DNA from: Reticulitermes lucifugus
Taxonomy: Eukaryota; Arthropoda; Insecta; Blattodea; Rhinotermitidae
Direction of reading: 5' to 3'
Length of the DNA: 43,439 nucleotides
NCBI GenBank assembly: GCA_026260175.1
Contig: JAKCWW010000020.1
Location: 98,999 to 142,437 of the forward strand
Positions 12,293-22,359 of the stretch are shown one piece after another. Numbering within the stretch: the first letter of the stretch is position 1; each line of letters begins with the position of its first letter. Below the pieces are notes generated by a model. It was not told where the DNA came from and searched no databases. It worked only from the letters and a program-made list of their open reading frames with translations. The position numbers were made by a program, and so were the translations under genes.

Positions 12293-12599
12293 TACAAACT
12301 TCACCTAAATATCGCCAACATCAGCAACACAATCCTCAATGAAGACGACCAGGGCCTTTTCGGACGAACGGATTAAAATTCTTCATTCGTTCTTGTATTC
12401 AGCATGTTCATAACCAGAGGCTCAGTTCACCCGGTAAGCATACGTTCTTCTTGCCAGCCACATCTGCACTAGAGGCGCCGCGCCTACCCACCCCGTTTAA
12501 CTGCTCCGAACCATCACATTATGTGCAGGACACAACAAATAGTTACAAACCTTCATAAAGAAAACATTTTCCCTGCAAACACTGTGAAGACATATGGGG

Positions 12600-12845
12600 C
12601 AGTGAGGTTGAGCTCCACTCATTCCTAACCTGGGCACTAGATAGACGTGAGTGGTCAGCTTCTCGGCTTAACCCCTTTGAGCCCGGGAAAAGACCGTCTG
12701 TTGCCCACTGAATAGGAGACAGGGTGGACCCCAGGGCCGGTATGAACATTTCTAACAAGATAAAAATCGTTTGCCCGTACAGGAAATCTAACCACGACTG
12801 CTCGAGTATCAAGCCCGAGCCTAGTCGCTGTACCAAATTCCACCT
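12600..12845 (-). mobile_element. SINE family C copy
   Basis: The - strand carries CCGGCCCTGGGGTCCACC, CTCCTATTCAGTGGG, TTTTCCCGGGCTCAAAGGGG, TTAAGCCGAGAAGCTGACCA and TCTATCTAGTGCCC. These are in the same order as the copies at 5980-6237 and 16675-16935. The tRNA-like head at the right end (ACAGCGACTAGGCTCGGGC) is degenerate. Confidence 0.6.
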
Positions 12846-12918
12846 CTTCATAGTATATAATATGTATACAATATATAATTTACTCGTTGTGTTCACCGTG
12901 CATCTTGACATTAATTTT

Positions 12919-13020
12919 CAGTTTTTTAACCAACGAATGCACTTTTCATTTTCGTATTTCTGTAGGGTTAATTGAACAGAAATACGAAAATAAAAACTGC
13001 ATTCGTTGGTTAAAAAACTG
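12919..13020. repeat. Long near-perfect hairpin: 45-bp arms, 12-nt loop
   Basis: Left arm 12919-12963 begins CAGTTTTTTAACCAACGAAT. Right arm 12976-13020 is its reverse complement at 43 of 45 positions. The spacer AGGGTTAATTGA is 12 nt. It lies in the intron after exon A. It could be a very short foldback transposon, a recent inverted duplication or a microRNA-precursor-like structure. The two mismatches lie close together in the middle of the arm. No relative is seen elsewhere in the window. Confidence 0.85.
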
Positions 13021-13139
13021 AAAAAAAGAAATATAATTTACTGTTTAAATTCACTCTACGAAATCTGTACAGAAATACAACAGAGTACAGGTCAACTTGT
13101 CTGTATGCTCACCATCAACATACAGCATGAGATAGAGGT

Positions 13140-13340
13140 TAGCGGTCAGCTTCATAAACAGGCCGCTTTACCCCCGGCGAACAAGCCCCAAGTACCAATT
13201 GAACAGAAGCTTAAATGAGATCCGAAGCCGTCGCCCTGGACGCTTTAGAAAAGAGAAAACCCTGTTTTCCCTGCAGGGAAATGAACCGTGATCCCTCAGT
13301 TGTGAATCCCACAACCTAGTCACTTTACCGATGATATCAC
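13140..13340 (-). mobile_element. SINE family C copy, diverged
   Basis: On the - strand the body shows CCGGGGGTAAAGCGGCC and GAAGCTGACCGCTAACCTC then TATCTCATGC, matching the family C body (GGGGTTAAG, AAGCTGACCACTCA, TCTATCTAG). The right-hand head, TAAAGTGACTAGGTTGTGGG then GGGATCACGGTTCATTTCCC, looks like a degenerate tRNA. Confidence 0.55.
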
Positions 13341-14144
13341 TGCTGTGATAAGCATAGAGTGGGAAATAAGCATTAAGAAGTAAGTTCAAAGACGTGTTCA
13401 CAAGTCGGCCTTAATTTTTTACACGTTTCGGGTAAACAAACGAGTGTTTGTGGTTATGACGTAACGACTGTCGAAATTTTGTTCATGTCATGATACGAGA
13501 AATACTTATTATTTCCAAGAACTATTTAGATATATATATATATATTACACATCCTATTTAGAAATGTTATAAACGTCATAGGTTCACATGACTGTTGTTT
13601 CATTACACTTACGTGTGTTTTTTATTATCATTGTCGTCTACTGTGTTCCGTCCTGGAATACGGAACAACAATGATGACCCAACAAAATAAATCACACCTA
13701 GAACTCAAGCCTGTTTATAAAATAACCCAGAATATATCTTCTACATAGTGATCCGCTCAGATGGCTCAAAGCCGTGCTTGAATAAAAATTCAAATGCGGT
13801 TCCGCGACTTGCATTTTCCTCATTCCTTCCATCGCCGTCAGCAGCAATAACCTGAAGATAGTCTCCGGCTGACAAGGAAGAATTCTTCCAGTTCTATCAC
13901 ATCAGCCGGAGTGCAGGAGCATTCTGACGTGCTGGGTAGCGAGAGGGGCGGGAAGGGAGAGATTGCCCTTTATCGGTGAATGAACGCCAGCTATTTCATC
14001 GTGCAGCAGACGCACCGCGTACCAGAGTTTAGCCGTACCGTGGCAGACGCACCATGTACCAGGACTTAGCCGTACCGTAGTAATCGACTGTATACTGCAG
14101 AACGTGAAGATTCAAGCCTTCTGGAACGTTAAGCCGTGTCGACG

Positions 14145-14212
14145 TTTCGAAGGCACTACAACCCTTCGAAACGTCGGTAACTATTTACCAGTGGACAAGG
14201 CGTAATATCCCA
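14145..14212. repeat. Foldback with GAAACGTCG arms (hammerhead-like family), decayed
   Basis: Left arm CGACGTTTCGAAGG and right arm CCTTCGAAACGTCGG are inverted around CACTACAAC. The right side continues TAACTATTTACC and then CGTAATATCCCAG, a phrase shared with 34261-34270 and, inverted, with 20998-21012. The CTGANGA core is missing from both arms, so this is a decayed member. Confidence 0.5.
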
Positions 14213-14310
14213 GATGACTTGAAGTTTCAGGAACACCGCTGTGAGAACCTAAAATGTTATAAATTAAATAAGCATCCGTCCAGACACAACTAAATTCTAA
14301 TTACTGTATG

Positions 14311-14355
14311 TAACTACATGTTTCGACCTATCTCATGTCACCCTCAGGACTGGAC
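14311..14355 (-). ncRNA. Degenerate hammerhead-like motif
   Basis: On the - strand: CTGAGGG, then TGACATGAGATAGGTC, then GAAACATGTAG. The order matches the other motifs in the window (core, extra T, stem II GAC/GTC, GAAAC), but A9 of the core is replaced by G. It is probably inactive. Confidence 0.3.
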
Positions 14356-14699
14356 TGGACTGGAGATGATGCTACGACAACTTTAGAATGACGAAGTAAA
14401 ATACGTAAATCATATTTGTAACAGTTGTGGTAGAACCTCTGTCCACACATATTGCTCCAGTTTACGAACTTACTTACATAATGTGTATTTCTTCCTCAAT
14501 TCCTCATTTGATGGTTTCTTACTTCTGGTAATACAGTTACTTTAGGTTAATGACTGTTAGTTATTAGCCTCCTTTATTCAGAAAATATTTTAAAACGCCG
14601 TTCACCGTCAGCCATGTGTCCATGTAAACTACCTGAATATTTTTTACACGCAACGCGCGTGAGCCGCACCAGTGACGTGAGTTAGCCGCGTTTTGGCCA

Positions 14700-14914
14700 C
14701 CCCTGTTATATGCATAAGGTCGGTGACAGATCGGCGAATGAACATGGAGCATTGGTTGAATGACTGGCATTTAAAAACCGAGGTGCTCGGAGAGAAACCT
14801 GCCCTAATGACAACTTTTCCGCCATAAAATCCACATGGAGTGGCGTGGGATCGAACCCGGCCCTCTGCAGTGACAGGCCGGCGACAAACCACCTGAGTCA
14901 TGTCACGGCACGGT
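14700..14914 (-). mobile_element. tRNA-derived SINE (family A)
   Basis: On the - strand: CCGTGCCGTGACATGACTCAGG, then GTCGCCGGCCTGTCACTGC, then box B GGGTTCGATCCC. A body with GCAGGTTTCTCTCCGAG and CAACCAATGCTCCATG follows. It matches the two halves of the interrupted copy at 21406-21861 and so shows what that copy looked like before the nested insertion. Confidence 0.75.
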
Positions 14915-16429
14915 AGCAATGTGCCAGTATTCAGTCATTCGATACTGTGCAATCCGAGATTGACAGCATCGTTAAAAAAAACTACAAAAACTTCAGGAAT
15001 ACGAAGCAGAAGTGCTACACATTCGAACACCACGTCCGGCTATGTTGTAGGTTATAATAAAATTGCATTACTTATTAAACTGTAACCACGCAGTTTTTGT
15101 TGACCTCCGTCTGCTCGTATAGCTAATTTTGAACTGTATGAACGTCTCTGCAACCTTTCTTTCTGACCCCAATTTAGATTAAATAGACCAGAAACCCTCT
15201 ATACCAATTATTAACATTGCTGAAGACACAGGAGTCTCTCTATTAAGACTACGTTGCTGCGAGTTTAAGGGGTTTCGCCTCATGTATGTTTCTCCTAGCC
15301 ACAGAGAAGTCGGGGGCAAATTGTTTTCAGGTGGGTTGATGAGAAGGGAAGCTGTTGGCAGAGCAACTTGCAACTTAATTCGCTGGTCACAGCTACGGAA
15401 GTCAGCTGGAAAGTAAGAACTTTATTAAGCCTCACGCAAAACCACAATCGAATTGCGTAAACAAAACTCTTCCTAACCTCATTCTAGGACAATTAAACAG
15501 GATCACAGGAATGTTGAGGTCGCCACAAAAGGGGTGCTTTTCCCTCTGCCAGCCCCACTTGAGATTTACTTCAAATGAATTAAGAAATTAAAGCATTTAG
15601 TCACTTTGTAGCCTTGTTAAATGGCTTGGAAAATGAAGTTCTTGGGCTTGTAAAGCTTCCAAGACAAATGGTGTTTCTGTTTCCACGACTTCTCCTTTTT
15701 TCTTCTCTTTTTTGCCTTCCATTCTTTACGAGTAAAATCTACAAGGCTTGTACGAAGATGGAGTTGGATATTGTAACGCCTGGAATTGTTCAGTTTGACC
15801 ATTTATCAAGCGCTAGTCATTTCTCATGAAGCAAAGCAATCTTAAACGTCTGAAATTAATTTGTTCTCTTACTACAGTGGATAACAAAACGAGAAATCGC
15901 ATGTTACGTCATACCGAGTTGTTAAAAACTTCTCCGTAATGCTCAGAAAACAAACTACCCAAGTGTGAAGATGCTTTGAGGTCACTAATTCAACCAACGC
16001 AGTGTTAAAGTAATGGAATGTTCGAATCAGTACCTGCCAGAATGCGATTTACACACAAGTAAATTTGGTGTAAAGGGGGGAGGGGGGCACACACCCTGTC
16101 TATGGCATATAAAATGGCTTGACATATTCGATGAAAACCAGCTTCTTAATTGTGACGCCGTTTAATTTGGCACAATTTTACCAACATTCCAGGCGGAAAT
16201 GCTGCCTTCATTTTCATGGCAGAAATACCACACGGCATAGCATCCCCTAAAATACAATGTTTCATAATCACCTCCGTGAGCACCTCAAAGCTTACACGTA
16301 TTTTTTCGGTAAACACGCATTAAGTGTCTCTCGCATTTTGCGCAAGGCCATTAAAATATGTTCAGGTCCGGTAACCGGAAGCAACATGACGTTCAGATAA
16401 AATTTCATTGAAATCCGTCTTCCTAGTTC

Positions 16430-16570
16430 AAACGTTCAAACTCAGGTGGTCTCGAATTCAAATCTCTGTCCGGAGACCAGATAAGCGAACTGACGTTTAT
16501 CGTGGTTTTCCTCCATCCCTCCACCAAATTCCGGTACGTTACCCAAATTAGGCCACAACCTTTCCAGTGC
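16430..16570 (+). mobile_element. SINE fragment
   Basis: The + strand has a box B-like TTCAAATCTCTGTCCGG, then GTGGTTTTCCTCCATCCC, then TCCACCAAATTCCGGTACG. This combination of a worn box B and a pyrimidine-rich body is typical of insect SINEs. No box A is recognisable. Family not assigned. Confidence 0.4.
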
Positions 16571-16674
16571 ACATCACTGGTGATCATATCATTCAATGCT
16601 ACATAATACGAGCTACTGAAAGCGTCATTACATGAAAAAGAACAGAAGAGAAACCATAAACGTGTCTTGCACTG

Positions 16675-16935
16675 TCAAGGTAAAAGTAAAGGTACAGTTC
16701 ATCCTATAACCGGCCATGAAGGCACAGAGAGGTAGTAGAGGTATAGCTCTACTCTTTCTTTAACCTCGGCGCTAGATGGGGTGGATGGTTAACACCACGC
16801 TTCTGTCGCATTACCCCCGGGAATGACCCAAAACCCACTGTACAGGAGGATGGATGGGCCTCAGGGCCAGTCAGGACTGGTGCGGTAAATCTCTCTCCCA
16901 CCGGGGTTCGATCCCCGAACCGTCCAGCCCGTGAC
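16675..16935 (-). mobile_element. SINE family C copy
   Basis: The - strand body contains CCAGTCCTGACTGGCCCTGA, GGCCCATCCATCCTCCTGTA, CATTCCCGGGGGTAATGCG and CATCTAGCGCCGAGGTTAAA. Its far end (AAGGTAAAAGTAAAGG on the + strand) matches the same end of the copy at 20525. The head includes a GGGGATCGAACCCC palindrome, so strand rests on the shared tail. Confidence 0.6.
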
Positions 16936-17480
16936 GAGTCGCCTTGTACTGTAAAGTATATCTAGAAGCAGTCATTCATTACACCTTCAACAATCTGATA
17001 TTATTATTTTGGAATTTCAAAGTTCATTTCTGTCTAGTATAACCCACTACATTACATAATTACATGAGTGTTTTAATTCTTTACACAAGGCTATATTATA
17101 GCGTCCTTAGGGTACCACAGTTCCGTAGTGACAGTCCTTTATTGCTGTATGTAAATGTGTTTGTTACCTAGATATTAAAACACCTACCGTAAAACAATAT
17201 TGTGATAAAACGATTTTATGCATGTTTCTTGTCTCAATTTAATCAGTAAGCATGAACTGTCTGCATGCGTGTTCTCATGTCTCAATTCTAGTATTAAACA
17301 TGATACACATAGACCTATTTGTAGTTACATTTACTTACATATAAATACGACTAGAAACTATAATTTTACTGAAAGACGTGCTAAAAATATAATGCCAAAA
17401 TTCTTACATAATTCCAAAACTTGACCAAGACAAACCTGTATTACAGTTATGGAATCAGTGCATACCACGCAGTAAATACT

Positions 17481-18010
17481 CTCATCCCAGTTATAACAAG
17501 ATAGGCTATGTACTATAACGTAATATTGAGGAGCGTTCGCCTAACCATTTTTGCCGTGAAAAAGCTGTAAGTAGCCTATTACACATTCTGAGTGTGTGTC
17601 TGTAGCCTTAGTTATATTGTCATCTGTGGCCTGTCTGGCTGTATCATATTTTTCCACATTCTCATAAACGGCGCGATTTTTTGGGGGGAAAAAAGTTACT
17701 GAATATTAAATGTGAGTTTTGATTTTCTCCACAACTTTTGCCTGAAACATTTCTCATTGTAAGAACAACTGAGTGAGAGGAGATATTATCATACATGTAC
17801 ATAGGTCTACATGTAACGAACCCGCTATTCCGGTCAGATTTTAATAAAACTTGAATTTTCTCTACAGATTTTCGAAAGTTATTCAAATATCAAATTTCAT
17901 GAATATCCGTCAAATGGGAGCCGAGTTGTTGCATGCAGACAGACATACGGACAGACAGACAGACATGACGAAGCTAATAGTCGCTTTAGGCAATTCTGCG
18001 AACGCGCCTA
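17481..18010 (+). mobile_element. Dispersed repeat R1, copy 1 (about 500 bp, possible non-autonomous DNA transposon)
   Basis: Closely similar to 41767-42300 along its whole length and to 38566-38918 at both ends. The left side has TAACGTAATATTGAGGAGCG then TTCGC; the right side ends CTGCGAACGCGCCTA. The outer motifs AGGAGCGTTCGC and, inverted, AGGCGCGTTCGC match at 11 of 12 positions, suggesting subterminal inverted repeats. Near the right end are ATCAAATTTCATGAATATCC and a GACAGACAGAC run. The exact left end and target duplication are unresolved. It has no credible coding capacity. Confidence 0.65.
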
Positions 18011-18812
18011 AAAGCCAATCAGTTAATACGGTACGGGGAAGTAATCGCTGTTTGTCCCAAGAACCATACGAAACACAAAACTGACTCCGTGGACAGAACG
18101 TAGAATTCTTGAACCTTAAACACGGTGGTACATAAAGTAACCACTGGACTTTAAAGTGTTAGGTTGTAATTCGTCTTTAGAACAGGGTCTTAGTACTAGT
18201 GTGTGATGCACAGCTGACACTCTTACACATATCTTCGGGTAAATATAAAAACAAGCCTTATTTAATCATGGATTTTTATTTTAAAGTGGTCTGGTACTGA
18301 ATATAACATGAAAAAGTTGCATAACATATGCTGCACCTAATATTTTTTCTATATTACGGCTTCCTTAAATATACATTAAAGTAAATAATTTGTAAGCTTT
18401 ACTTTACTAAACAGTTGGCAAACATACGGCTTGAACGTAAAATGCAATTACGGCCAATAATATCGTTTAAAGCCCAGAATATGCCCTTCTCAAGCAGTTT
18501 ATGAGCTCCATACGATTCTCAGAACAAACGGTGATTATTTCCCCAAACAGCATCAAATGATGGATCTTTCTATAATCTACAGAGTTTTGTGCCTCTAACG
18601 AAAAGTGATGTTTAAATTTCAGTCTTCAAAGGCCATATCTGACCCTAAACTCAGTATCTGTGTTCAGAAGATGCCCTGTGATGTCAGTCATTTTACCTTT
18701 GACAATTTAGTGAGGATTCACGTTGTCTTCCTCCGTTTCTCCAAACAAGGGCAGAAATAGCTTATTGAAACAAGTCACGTCCTGTGAGATTTGAGATTCG
18801 CACGGTTGTAAA

Positions 18813-19007
18813 TACAGTCGAACTCGGTTATAACATCATGAAAAGGACTGGATATTTTGTGTTGTTATAAACGAGTGTCTTTATAACCGAGGGGTATAAT
18901 GTTATGGTTAGCAGTCACGAATTAATTGGTACCACAGAATACGAGTATCTGACTCTATAGGCGCGGTTTCGTATAAACAGATGTCGTTATAACCGGGTTC
19001 TACTGTA
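18813..19007 (+). mobile_element. Tc1/mariner-pogo-type MITE, copy 1 (195 bp)
   Basis: Begins TACAGTCGAACTCGGTTATA and ends GTTATAACCGGGTTCTACTG then TA: terminal inverted repeats of about 22 bp with a TA target duplication. Internal GTTATAAACGAGTG and TTATAACCGAGG echo the ends. It is the reverse complement of 20303-20493 over the full length. Too short to encode a transposase, so non-autonomous. Confidence 0.85.
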
Positions 19008-19344
19008 TTAGGATCAATACCTTCTGGGACGTCCCACCCTGCAAATGGAGGCAGCAGTGTGATGTGTATCTAAGTGCATAGAGTCACATCTTAGAAGTCC
19101 GTGAACCTGTCACGTCTCCTTCCACATCCATACCAACTAACACGTATTCACATCCATCATCATCATCCGATGTTACTATACATTACACACCATTTATAAC
19201 TGGAAAATTGTCGTTACATTATAATGTAAGACGTAATCACAACTGAGAGTACACCCGAGTACAAACGTTTTTATGGAAGCAAGAGTTTGGCTAATGTGAA
19301 TATAATGGCATTCTTGGTCATGACGCAATATAGTTTTGTACATA

Positions 19345-19428
19345 TGTACAAACTCTTCGGAGGAACCTGCTGCCTCCATCGTTAGGGTAGTCTTCTACCT
19401 GACGACGGAGGCAAAAGGTTACGCCGAA
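19345..19428. repeat. Foldback with two hammerhead-like arms
   Basis: The + arm reads CTGACGA, an extra C, GGAGGC, a loop, GCC, then GAAACGTCGGCA. The core is intact except that U16.1 appears as C. The inverted - arm reads CTAACGA, T, GGAGG, loop, CCTCC, GAAG, with a G5 to A change. The arms face each other around GGGTAGTCTTCTACC. The same layout occurs at 28655-28735. Confidence 0.45.
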
Positions 19429-20302
19429 ACGTCGGCACCTATCTATCACAGTACCGGTTTTCACGTCCCAGCAGGTCGTTACTGTAACATTCACCGCCTT
19501 GAGAATCTTAATTCTCATTTTTTTCTAATATAACGTATAGTTGTTGATTTGCTTCCTTTCTGTGCAAGAACACGTCCGTTCTCTCCCTAGGAAATGGATG
19601 AATTACTTGAAACGGAATCATAGACTGTGCGTGTTATACCGACAACACTTCTCATGACCCGTAACAAATGTAGTTTTCACTCTCCTAACACACTGTTACC
19701 ACAGGAACCCCAATCAAGCTACTGTACCATCTCGCTTTTATCGAGTTTATTAGAACCGCATCCATTTTGATGTAGAGGAGACGCTGCGCATTCTCTCGCG
19801 GTTATGACTTCGTTACAACGTAACCGAGTTTACTCTCCGATGGAAAGGGAATTCCCACCCTACCACTTCCGGCTTTTCAGGAAAGAGACTAAAGGCGACC
19901 AAGGTATAGAGCAAGAGTTGACAACTAGCAACGTTCCTCAAGAAACTCAAGAAAAAGTAAAAGAAGACACAGAGCAAGGAAAATCGAATGATCACGTACC
20001 GTGTTTCCCCCAATAAGAACACAAAGAGCTGTATTCCATCGCTGCCACAACTTCATATCGCAATTCGGAAAGCCTTCTTCTTTTATCTTTTTTCTAGGAT
20101 ATAGTATATTCAAAAAGAATGCAGCAAGAAAAATGACAGTAAATGAGTCCTTTCAAGTGCCGTAACATCCAACGGCATAAACTTTACACGGTGCGTGTTA
20201 TTTCAGGAGGATGGTGATCTTACATTTTTACTGGTACGACGCTTTAAATTACGTCAGTGTTCACCGAACTCCATGAAGTCTACTTCACGAACAATGATTA
20301 CA

Positions 20303-20493
20303 TACACAGCCGAACCCGGTTATAACGACAACGGTTTATGCGACACCTCGTCTATAACGTCTAATATTCTGTGGTACCTATTAATTCCTCACTGTTAACC
20401 ATAATATTCTACGCCTCGGTTACAACAACACTCGTTTATAACGACACAGAATATTCGATCGCCTTCACGACGTTATAACCGAGTTCGACTGTA
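20303..20493 (-). mobile_element. Tc1/mariner-pogo-type MITE, copy 2 (191 bp)
   Basis: The + strand ends are TACACAGCCGAACCCGGTTA and CGTTATAACCGAGTTCGACT then GTA, flanked by TA. Reverse-complemented it aligns with 18813-19007 throughout, including GGTACCACAGAATA. The two copies lie about 1.3 kb apart in opposite orientation within one intron, so the primary transcript could pair intramolecularly. Confidence 0.85.
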
Positions 20494-20524
20494 TTTTATA
20501 TATACCGTAACGTTTCTTTAAAGG

Positions 20525-20825
20525 TAAAGTTAAAATGTTTCCCACTTGCAAAATATTAAGGCATATGAGGGAATGAAAGCACAATGCCATTCCTTTGCAC
20601 CCTCCATACGGAGGTGAATGCTAAGCTTCATGATCCGGCTACTTTACTACTGGTGAAAATGCCCCAGGTACACAATTTACAGTAGGCTGGCTGGGTCCCA
20701 GGGACGGTATTTGAAGCTTTGGTGACGAGAAGAAACTCGTGCCTCTGCCGGCAAACAAACCACGATTTTTGGACGTCCAATCCGTAGGCCTAACCATTGC
20801 ACCAGCTACGCTATCCCAGCTCAGA
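20525..20825 (-). mobile_element. tRNA-derived SINE (family C) with different head
   Basis: The - strand head is GCTGGGATAGCGTAGCTGGT then GCAATGGTTAGGCCTACGG, a tRNA-like box A region. The body includes CCGTCCCTGGGACCCAGCC, equivalent to the CCTGGGGYCC block of other family C copies. The tail near 20521-20530 is AAAGGTAAAG on the + strand, as at 16675. Confidence 0.6.
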
Positions 20826-20994
20826 GTACGTTCCGTTGTGTGATAATTTTATGAACCTTCTGGAGCATACGATTCATGTAAATAACACGTAGGAATTCGG
20901 TTCCTACCTCACAGCAAACACAGAGTGTACTCAAATACAAAGACCGATCAGTAACGTGTGTTTGAAACAATTAACCCTTGAGATATGCGATCTT

Positions 20995-21075
20995 CTGGGA
21001 TATTACGCGGCGTCGTGTGGTAATTATTTACCGACGTTTCGGGACAAGGTATTGGTCCCATCTTCACTGGTCAAG
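20995..21075 (-). ncRNA. Single-arm hammerhead-like repeat
   Basis: On the - strand: GTGAAGA, T, GGGAC, loop CAATACCTT, GTCCC, GAAA, CGTCGGTA. A tail through AATAATTACC and CGCGTAATATCCCAG follows. Stem II pairs perfectly, but core position C3 is G, which should break the C3-G8 pair. The arm is homologous to each arm of the foldback at 34107-34290. Confidence 0.4.
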
Positions 21076-21405
21076 AGTCCAAGTATACTCTAACTATCAT
21101 TTGCACACATAAATACACTGCATGGGTAAAAGGTTAAGGTATTTTATTATTAGTGTATTAGTTTATATAATAAACCAATGCGCTCAAAAGTGTTAATTCA
21201 AGCACAACACAGATTTTTGTTTAAAAAATATGAATGTCATTTGCAACGCTTAGCTTGCGGCTTGGACTGGGATTTGAGCTTTTCAGATTGGCTCCCATGC
21301 AACGATCATTGCTCGCAACTGAACTACATGGACTTTAGCTTAATAATAAGTACTCCTGTGCACTTCAAATATTCTGCACCTAAGATGAACTTACCGTCAT
21401 TTGCA

Positions 21406-21861
21406 GGCCGTGCCATGGCTCAGGAGGTTAGTCGCCGGCCTCTCACCGCGGAGGCTTGGGTTCGATCCCGGCCGATCCCAGTGGCCGTGCGGTCTACGGC
21501 GTGGGTCTGCGGCCGCCCGCTTACTGGGATTGTGGGTTCGAATCCCGCCGGGGGCATGGATGTTTGTGTTGTGTTTGTTGAATAAGGACTAGTATGGAAC
21601 ATGTGACATGAAGAAGGACGGAAGGATTTAAAAGTACAAAATGGATCAAAGAAAAAAAAGGGACCGAAAAAAATACCGGGTCAGTCCATTTGGGATTTGT
21701 GGTGGAGAAAGTGGCACTAGGACAGGTTTTTCTCCGAGTACTTCGATTTTCCCCTGTCAATTTCACTCCAACGGTGCTCCATTAAAATGGAAAAGCAGAA
21801 AAGAACCCTCATCATCTTCCTCATAGGGTTTCACAATAAGCCTTCAATAAAAACAAAACAA
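21406..21861 (+). mobile_element. SINE family A copy with target duplication, interrupted by a nested SINE
   Basis: Left part 21406-21470: GGCCGTGCCATGGCTCAGG (box A), GTCGCCGGCCTCTCACCGC, box B GGGTTCGATCCCG. The right part from about 21678 continues GGGTCAGTCCATTTGGGATT and GGACAGGTTTTTCTCCGAG, matching the uninterrupted copy at 14700-14914. A perfect 14-bp direct repeat TACCGTCATTTGCA flanks it at 21392-21405 and 21862-21875. The 3' end is A-rich (AATAAAAACAAAACAA). This is target-primed insertion by borrowed LINE machinery. It lies about 300 bp upstream of the exon B acceptor. Confidence 0.85.
21471..21678 (+). mobile_element. SINE family B copy nested in SINE A
   Basis: Starts GCCGATCCCAGTGGCCGTGC, with GCGTGGGTCTGCGGCCGCCC, box B GGGTTCGAATCCC and an A-rich end GAAAAAAATAC. 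The head matches 29203-29405 and 10850-11091. Insertion at the box B of SINE A splits that element. Target duplication at this junction is at most a few bases (CCGG or CCG) and is not clear. Confidence 0.75.
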
Positions 21862-22173
21862 TACCGTCATTTGCATGTCCTTTAGTAGAAGTTGTCTACA
21901 TCGCATGCCTTTTGTTCCCAATGAACGTGATACGTACATATTCAGCGTTGTTTTCTAATGAAAGGGATGGCTATGAAGCGATTTCTTACGAATGTGGTGA
22001 ACATATCCCGCATATTTACCCTTTTTTTCCTTATAGTGACAAACATGTTCTGTCCCACCTTGTTTTTCGCGGAAGTAATATGCATGCTCTATCCAATTTC
22101 AATCACGTGGTGCACATGTCCCGTCTCGTACCTTACTATCCTCTGAAAATGACACATATGCTCTGTTTTGCAG

Positions 22174-22359
22174 GTGGCGTGGATCAAATCTGACTCAAAG
22201 GCTATCCTCGCCATACAGACACACATGGTGGCCCACAATCCAAGGCTCTCTGTGACACACAACGGACATAACACTTGGAAACTGCACGTCTCCAACGTGC
22301 AGACGAATGACTGCGGGACATACATGTGCCAGATCAACACGGACCCAATGAGAAGCCAG
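22174..22359 (+). CDS. Exon B of the DIP/lachesin-like Ig receptor: C-terminal half of Ig domain 1
   Basis: This exon of 62 codons, phase 0 on both sides, reads VAWIKSDSKAILAIQTHMV, then RLSVTHNGHNTWKLHVSN, then CGTYMCQINTDPMRSQ. It supplies the core tryptophan (VAW), the WKLHV strand and the second Ig1 cysteine in YMC, ending at the linker into Ig2. CQINTDPM is a hallmark of DIP/lachesin-type proteins. The acceptor is CTCTGTTTTGCAG and the donor CAG|GTACACA. In the usual DxGxYxC pattern the residue after D is often Ser; here it is Cys (NDCGTYMC), an extra unpaired cysteine. The frame then runs on into the intron without meaning. Confidence 0.93.

Larger units (their letters stand above)
11968..22173 (+). 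other. Intron between exons A and B (about 10.2 kb)
   Basis: Bounded by GTACGTG and TGCTCTGTTTTGCAG. It contains many family A-D SINE copies, a long hairpin at 12919-13020, hammerhead-like foldbacks, two Tc1/pogo-like MITEs and one copy of the dispersed repeat R1. I see nothing assignable in 13400-14140, 14930-16400, 16940-17480, 18020-18800, 19520-20290 and 21880-22173 beyond short frames without family resemblance. Confidence 0.75.

Noticed and set aside
19804..20016. 70-codon charged frame (Lys/Glu/Gln-rich)
   Set aside because: No known motif and intronic position. Opposite-strand frames of the same length exist, so it is likely chance.
21178..21585. 135-codon + strand frame just upstream of exon B
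   Set aside because: Its second half is the SINE heads translated, and the first half resembles nothing.
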